A DNA stretch of 8,453 nucleotides from Nocardioidaceae bacterium (GTDB lineage: Bacteria; Actinomycetota; Actinomycetes; Propionibacteriales; Nocardioidaceae), in the NCBI GenBank assembly GCA_013811715.1, contig JACCUS010000255.1:1-8453 (forward strand), in the 5' to 3' direction. Below, piece after piece: positions 5,215 through 8,453 of the stretch. Position 1 is the stretch's first letter. Each line of letters starts with the position of its first letter. Both the position numbers and the translations under genes were made by a program. The notes below the pieces were generated by a model. That model was not told where the DNA came from, did not search any database, and saw nothing but the letters and a program-made list of their open reading frames with translations.

Positions 5215-6630
5215 GTGGCTGAACCACCAAAGAGCTCCTTCGTCGTCGTCGCCAATCGCCTGCCCGTCGACCGTTCCCCGCAGCCTAGCGGCACCGAATG
5301 GCGTACGTCGCCCGGCGGTCTGGTCACTGCCCTCGAGCCGGTGCTGCGACAGCAGGAGGGCGTGTGGATCGGCTGGCTGGGCACATCCCTCGACAATGCT
5401 GAGCCGTTCGAGGCCGACGGTCTCTCCCTCGTCCCGTTGAAGCTGTCGGCCGATGAGGTCGAGCGCTACTACGAGGGCATGTCCAACGCCACCCTCTGGC
5501 CGCTCTACCACGATGTCGTCGCCAAGCCCGCGTTCCACCGAGAGTGGTGGGAGGCGTACGTCGTCGTCAACCGCCGGTTCGCCGAAGCCGCCGCGGCCTC
5601 GGCGGAGCAGGGCGCGGTCGTGTGGGTCCAGGACTACCAGCTGCAGCTGGTGCCGGCCATGCTCCGCGAGCTGCGGCCCGACGTACGCATCGGCTTCTTC
5701 TTGCACATCCCCTTCCCGCCGGCCGAGCTCTTCCGGCAGATGCCGTGGCGCGACAAGATCCTCGAGGGGCTGCTGGGCGCAGACCTGGTCGGCTTCCAGC
5801 GACCAGGCGGGGCCGCCAACTTCTCCCGGTTGGTCCGTGATCGGCTCGGGCACAAGACACACCGCGACCAGATCATCTTGGCGGACGGCCGCCGCGTGGC
5901 GACGCGCGCCTACCCGATCTCGATCGACTTCAGTGGGCTGGAGTCCCTCGCCAAGTCCGATGCCGTCGAACGTCGCCGCAGCGAGATACGCGCGGAGCTC
6001 GGAAACCCCAGGTACGTGCTGCTCGGAGTCGACCGGCTCGACTACACCAAGGGCATCCGGCAACGGCTGCGCGCGTTCGGCGAGCTGATCATCGACGGTC
6101 GCGTGAGTGTGGAGGACACCGTGTTCGTGCAGGTGGCCTCGCCCAGTCGGGAGAGGGTCGACCAGTACAAGGAGGTACGCGAAGACATCGAACAGTGGGT
6201 CGGGCGCATCAACGGCGACCTCGGGCGGATCGGCCGCCCCGCGATCCACTACATGCACTCGTCCTTCCCCCGAGACGAGATGGCGGCGCTTTTCCGGGCC
6301 GCCGACATCATGGTCGTGACACCGTTCTCCGACGGCATGAATCTGGTGGCCAAGGAGTACGTGACCTGCCGCTACGAAGACACCGGCGCGCTCGTGCTGT
6401 CCGAGTTCACCGGGTCAGCCGACGCGCTCAAGCAAGCCTTCTTGGTCAACCCGCATGACATCAACGGCCTCAAAGACTCCCTGTGGGCGGCGATGCAGGC
6501 CGACCCGAGGGACTTGACCCGACGGATGCGCGCCATGCGTCGGCAAGTCAGGACCAACAACATCGCGACCTGGGCGGAGTCGTTCCTCACCGACCTCGGT
6601 GGCGCAAGGCTCGCGGCGGCGGCATCCTGA
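5215..6630 (+). CDS. otsA: Trehalose-6-phosphate synthase OtsA (GT20)
   Basis: Cytosolic GT20 glycosyltransferase that joins glucose from UDP- (or ADP/GDP-) glucose to glucose-6-phosphate, giving trehalose-6-phosphate. It is 471 residues with a GT-B fold. Visible sites include Arg15 (VVVANRLPV), the glycine loop PGGL (33-36), WIGW (51-54), YYEGMSN (85-91), QDY with Asp140, FFLHIPFPP with His164, GVDRLDYTKG with Arg274 and Lys279, Arg312 in ASPSRERV, and DGMNLVAKEYV with Asp373 and Glu381. All key catalytic and donor-binding positions of the family appear intact. The GTG at 5215 is chosen because homology begins just after it and a leaderless-type -10 (TAGGGT) lies seven bases upstream. An ATG at 5125 would add 30 residues unlike the family, running through the opposite-strand promoter. 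It is divergent from the operon carrying otsB and ends at a strong hairpin. Confidence 0.97.
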   Translation: MAEPPKSSFVVVANRLPVDRSPQPSGTEWRTSPGGLVTALEPVLRQQEGVWIGWLGTSLDNAEPFEADGLSLVPLKLSADEVERYYEGMSNATLWPLYHDVVAKPAFHREWWEAYVVVNRRFAEAAAASAEQGAVVWVQDYQLQLVPAMLRELRPDVRIGFFLHIPFPPAELFRQMPWRDKILEGLLGADLVGFQRPGGAANFSRLVRDRLGHKTHRDQIILADGRRVATRAYPISIDFSGLESLAKSDAVERRRSEIRAELGNPRYVLLGVDRLDYTKGIRQRLRAFGELIIDGRVSVEDTVFVQVASPSRERVDQYKEVREDIEQWVGRINGDLGRIGRPAIHYMHSSFPRDEMAALFRAADIMVVTPFSDGMNLVAKEYVTCRYEDTGALVLSEFTGSADALKQAFLVNPHDINGLKDSLWAAMQADPRDLTRRMRAMRRQVRTNNIATWAESFLTDLGGARLAAAAS

Positions 6631-6673
6631 GCGGTAGCCTGGGGGGGCCTGGCGGCCTGGGGCCGAAATGGGT

Positions 6674-6708
6674 GGAGGCTCCGCAAAGTATGAGTTTGCG
6701 GAGCCTCC
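6674..6708 (+). terminator. otsA hairpin terminator
   Basis: A perfect 14-bp stem, ggaggctccgcaaa (6674-6687) with its complement (6695-6708) around the 7-base loop gtatgag, lies 43 bases after the otsA stop. It is followed by ggttt rather than a long U-run. Confidence 0.8.
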
Positions 6709-7055
6709 GGTTTGCCTCGGCCGTGACGCCTCCGAAGCGACGGATCGTCCGGTCCGGCCAAAACCACCTTCGTCACCAGGCGGCCCGTGCGAGTTGCCCC
6801 GCTCGGCGCCGACAGACACGAGGCCTATCGGACGTGACCAGATCTTTCGATCTGCCCGATCTCCGTTGCCAGAGTTCGTAGGGAAAGTTCTATCCCGCGG
6901 ACGCCTAGCCGCGCAAGGCCTTTCGGCAACTTTCGAGGGCCAATCTGCTGCCGTCGGCGTGTTGGCGCAAACACGCCGAGGTCCCCGCGGCTGCATCGGT
7001 GCCGTGCCGATCCAGTCCGCTCGGTGGGCCGATCCATACGGCACAGTAGACGGTC
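6709..7055. other. Gene-free stretch between otsA terminator and ung
   Basis: No convincing coding region is present on either strand. Open frames here lack recognisable protein features and Shine-Dalgarno sites. It holds a 10-bp perfect hairpin (6954-6979), a small 6-bp hairpin with a tttc loop (6839-6854), and a 9-base direct repeat (gccgatcca at 7006-7014 and 7028-7036) framed by a 7-base inverted repeat (6999-7005 and 7038-7044) just before ung. No clear ung promoter is seen. Confidence 0.5.
6954..6979. repeat. Perfect 10-bp inverted repeat in intergenic DNA
   Basis: tcggcgtgtt (6954-6963) and aacacgccga (6970-6979) flank the 6-base loop ggcgca. It is not next to the end of a gene on either strand: otsA already has its own terminator upstream, and ung begins 76 bases downstream. 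It may terminate an unannotated small RNA or fold in an ung leader. Confidence 0.5.
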
Positions 7056-7742
7056 ATGAGCCATGCCCAACTCGACCAGCTCATCGCCTCGGACTGGGCC
7101 GGCGCGCTCGCGCCGGCCCGGTCACAGGTCGCCGCGCTGGGGGACTTCTTGCGCACCGAGGTCGCGCAAGGTCGTCGGTTCCTTCCTCGTGGCGACCTCA
7201 TCCTCCGGGCATTCGACCAGCCGCTCGCCGACGTACGGGTGCTCGTCGTCGGGCAGGACCCGTACCCGACGCCCGGGCACCCTGTGGGACTGTCGTTCTC
7301 GGTCGAGGCGGCCGTGCGGCCTTTGCCGCCCAGCCTCGTCAACATCTACCGCGAGCTCGTCGAAGACCTCGGTGTCGCCGCTCCGCATCACGGCGATCTG
7401 TCGGCCTGGACGCAGCGGGGCGTGATGCTGTTGAACCGGGTGCTCACCGTCCAGGCCGGGGTCCCCGCATCCCACCGCGGCCGAGGCTGGGAGCCGGTGA
7501 CGGACCTGGCGATCGCGGCGCTGGCCCGCCGCGGAGGGCCACTGGTGGCGATCCTGTGGGGGAGGGACGCGCAGTCCCTGCGCCCGACGCTCGGCGACGT
7601 ACCGGTGATCGCAAGTGCCCATCCCTCGCCGTTGTCGGCGGCGCGCGGTTTCTTCGGGTCCCGGCCGTTCAGCCGCGCCAACGCGCTGCTGGTCGAGCAA
7701 GGCGGCCGACCCGTCGACTGGTCGCTCCCAACGCAGCCTTGA
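7056..7742 (+). CDS. ung: Uracil-DNA glycosylase, family 1
   Basis: Base-excision-repair enzyme that removes uracil arising from cytosine deamination or dUMP misincorporation. It is 228 residues, the normal length. The water-activating loop is GQDPYP with Asp68 as general base. The pocket is formed by GLSFSV (78-83, Phe81 stacking on uracil) and LLNRVLTV with Asn127 specific for uracil. The DNA-intercalating loop is HPSPLSA (189-195) with catalytic His189. All active-site residues are present. The ATG at 7056 is supported by homology beginning shortly after it, though no good Shine-Dalgarno precedes it. It appears to be a single gene: about 425 bases upstream are gene-free and 93 bases separate it from the next gene, which has its own promoter-like sequence. 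Confidence 0.96.
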   Translation: MSHAQLDQLIASDWAGALAPARSQVAALGDFLRTEVAQGRRFLPRGDLILRAFDQPLADVRVLVVGQDPYPTPGHPVGLSFSVEAAVRPLPPSLVNIYRELVEDLGVAAPHHGDLSAWTQRGVMLLNRVLTVQAGVPASHRGRGWEPVTDLAIAALARRGGPLVAILWGRDAQSLRPTLGDVPVIASAHPSPLSAARGFFGSRPFSRANALLVEQGGRPVDWSLPTQP

Positions 7743-7745
7743 GGT

Positions 7746-7800
7746 GACTCCGGGTTCGCACGCGCCCCGAGTCCGTCCTGCCCGCCCCACTGCTGGGCAG
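7746..7800 (+). terminator. Possible weak terminator hairpins after ung
   Basis: Two imperfect hairpins follow the ung stop. One is gactc-c-ggg with ccc-c-gagtc (7746-7754 with 7765-7773, one mismatch). The other is ctgccc/gggcag (7778-7783 with 7795-7800, 11-base loop). Either could terminate ung; neither is strong. Confidence 0.3.
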
Positions 7801-7828
7801 TTGCCATTCGGTCTGCGGCTGGCAGGCT
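7801..7828 (+). promoter_or_regulatory. Candidate promoter for the DUF5709 gene (leaderless)
   Basis: TTGCCA (7801-7806) and CAGGCT (7823-7828) are spaced by 16 bases. The second box lies seven bases before the ATG at 7836, so transcription would begin at the start codon. The first base of the -10 deviates from TANNNT. Confidence 0.4.
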
Positions 7829-7835
7829 GGGACGC

Positions 7836-8243
7836 ATGACCGAGACTCCTGACCAGTCCGAAGCGCTCGACCAGCGCCAGCCCGAGGACACCCTCGACGA
7901 CCGCGGAGTCGACGACGTCCTCGACGAGGGGTACTCACCGCCGGAGAAGTGGTCGGCCGCGCAGCGCTTCGGCAACACGGCCAAAGAGGAGGCCGAGGGC
8001 GAGACGCTCGACCAGAGGTTGGCCCAAGAAGAGCCCGAAGTCGGCGCCGAGTCCGACCAAGAGGTCCTCGACGACGGCGAAGTCGGCGACGAGAGGGCCG
8101 GCCGGCTCGTCGACCCGGATGAGGGGATCGGCGAGGACACCGACGCAGAGATGGTCGGCACGGACGTCGGCATCGACGGAGCGGGCGCCAGCGCCGAAGA
8201 GGCTGCGGTACACGTCGTCGACGAGGACGTCGAGAAGAGCTGA
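7836..8243 (+). CDS. DUF5709 family acidic protein
   Basis: A 135-residue, very acidic protein, rich in Asp and Glu, with no membrane segment or signal peptide. It matches the actinobacterial DUF5709 pattern as I recall it: a variable acidic N-terminus, then VLDEGYSPPEKWS (about 28-40), a T-A-K-E-E-A-E-G-E-T-L-D-Q-R-L-A-Q-E-E block (about 48-66), RAGRLVDPDEG (about 87-97) and a conserved end VGIDGAGASAEEAAVHVV (about 111-128). Members are hypothetical proteins of unknown role. The composition suggests a soluble, largely disordered protein. The ATG at 7836 has only a poor Shine-Dalgarno; a -10-like box seven bases upstream may make it leaderless. It is convergent with the tRNA gene downstream. 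Confidence 0.85.
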   Translation: MTETPDQSEALDQRQPEDTLDDRGVDDVLDEGYSPPEKWSAAQRFGNTAKEEAEGETLDQRLAQEEPEVGAESDQEVLDDGEVGDERAGRLVDPDEGIGEDTDAEMVGTDVGIDGAGASAEEAAVHVVDEDVEKS

Positions 8244-8301
8244 CGACCCGCCCGGAGCAGACGTAACGTAAAGCATCAGCCGGAGGCAGGCAGGCTGGGA
8301 G

Positions 8302-8374
8302 AGCCGGCGAGGGGACTCGAACCCCTAACCCCTTCATTACAAGTGAAGTGCGCTGCCAGTTGCGCCACGCCGGC
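8302..8374 (-). tRNA. trnT-UGU: tRNA-Thr (UGU anticodon)
   Basis: A full 73-nt cloverleaf reads on the minus strand. The acceptor stem GCCGGCG/CGCCGGC is seven perfect pairs. The D-arm stem is GCGC/GCGC with GG in its 8-base loop. The anticodon stem CTTCA/TGAAG has loop CTTGTAA, and the T-arm AGGGG/CCCCT has loop TTCGAGT. The anticodon TGT occupies 8339-8341, reading ACA (and probably other ACN) threonine codons. The discriminator is U and no 3' CCA is encoded, as is usual in actinobacteria. Confidence 0.97.
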
Positions 8375-8387
8375 GACGTGCCGACCC

Positions 8388-8393
8388 ATCGTA
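8388..8393 (-). promoter_or_regulatory. Candidate -10 box of the tRNA-Thr promoter
   Basis: TACGAT on the minus strand (8393-8388) is a TANNNT box 13 bases before the mature tRNA 5' end, placing initiation just upstream of it. The -35 region is not convincing. The rest of 8394-8453 shows nothing recognisable. Confidence 0.4.
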
Positions 8394-8453
8394 GTCGGGC
8401 GCCCGCATTGCTACGGTCGTCAGCGTCCCGCCCACCACTCTCAACTGCCTCTA

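Noticed and set aside
5128..6258. Long open frame on the minus strand, 376 codons, opposite otsA
   Set aside because: It is fully antisense to otsA, whose protein has all GT20 catalytic motifs. The antisense product shows no recognisable family, and long shadow frames are expected at this GC content.
6415..7044. Minus-strand open frame of 209 codons between otsA and ung
   Set aside because: It overlaps the 3' end of otsA and its terminator, has no recognisable motif and no Shine-Dalgarno.
6668..7747. Plus-strand open frame of 359 codons
   Set aside because: It overlaps ung in another frame and its product is Arg/Pro/Gly-rich, typical of GC-rich shadow frames.
7823..8300. caggctggga found at 7823-7832 and again at 8291-8300
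   Set aside because: The ten-base match has no further flanking similarity and is plausible by chance at this composition.
1..8453. CRISPR array, insertion sequence, prophage or defence island
   Set aside because: No regularly spaced repeats, transposase, integrase or terminal inverted repeats are seen, and the tRNA gene has no partial copy nearby that would suggest an integrated element.

Overview
The window is a high-GC stretch of ordinary actinobacterial chromosome. Several things point to an actinobacterium: the GroEL sequence, a CIRCE-regulated groEL with no groES in front of it, two protein families mostly known from this phylum (DUF3263 and DUF5709), GTG starts, and leaderless-type -10 boxes 7-8 bases before start codons. 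From memory, Streptomyces and Nocardioides-type genomes carry a similar neighbourhood (groEL2, cold shock gene, MoaD-like gene, threonine synthase, otsA/otsB). I could not search for this, and the genus cannot be fixed from the sequence alone.

Layout. Bases 1-927 (minus) hold the first 309 codons of groEL, cut by the window edge, with a promoter and two tandem CIRCE operators at 1046-1106. A 66-residue cold shock protein follows at 1192-1392 (minus), with its own promoter, a leader of about 100 nt and a downstream hairpin terminator. A five-gene minus-strand run, probably one operon, occupies 5041-1748. In transcription order it is a DUF3263 helix-turn-helix-like protein, a membrane-anchored LytR_C-domain protein, trehalose-6-phosphate phosphatase (otsB), a threonine-synthase-family PLP enzyme, and a CysO-like sulfur carrier ending in Gly-Gly. 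It ends at a 13-bp perfect hairpin (1654-1698). Divergent from it, otsA (trehalose-6-phosphate synthase, 5215-6630, plus) ends at a 14-bp perfect hairpin. A 425-base gene-free stretch then precedes ung (uracil-DNA glycosylase, 7056-7742, plus), an acidic DUF5709 protein (7836-8243, plus) and a tRNA-Thr(UGU) on the minus strand (8302-8374).

How the genes work together. OtsA and OtsB form the two-step route from UDP-glucose (or another NDP-glucose) and glucose-6-phosphate to trehalose, although they lie in divergent transcription units. GroEL, the cold shock protein and trehalose make a loose stress-response neighbourhood. The most suggestive pair is the divergent threonine-synthase paralogue with the CysO-like sulfur carrier 29 bases downstream. 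It resembles the M. tuberculosis cysM-cysO arrangement and may indicate protein-thiocarboxylate-dependent amino-acid synthesis rather than threonine synthesis.

I see no mobile element, CRISPR array, prophage or defence system. No clearly undescribed system is visible. The findings are mostly regulatory structures and one functional hypothesis.
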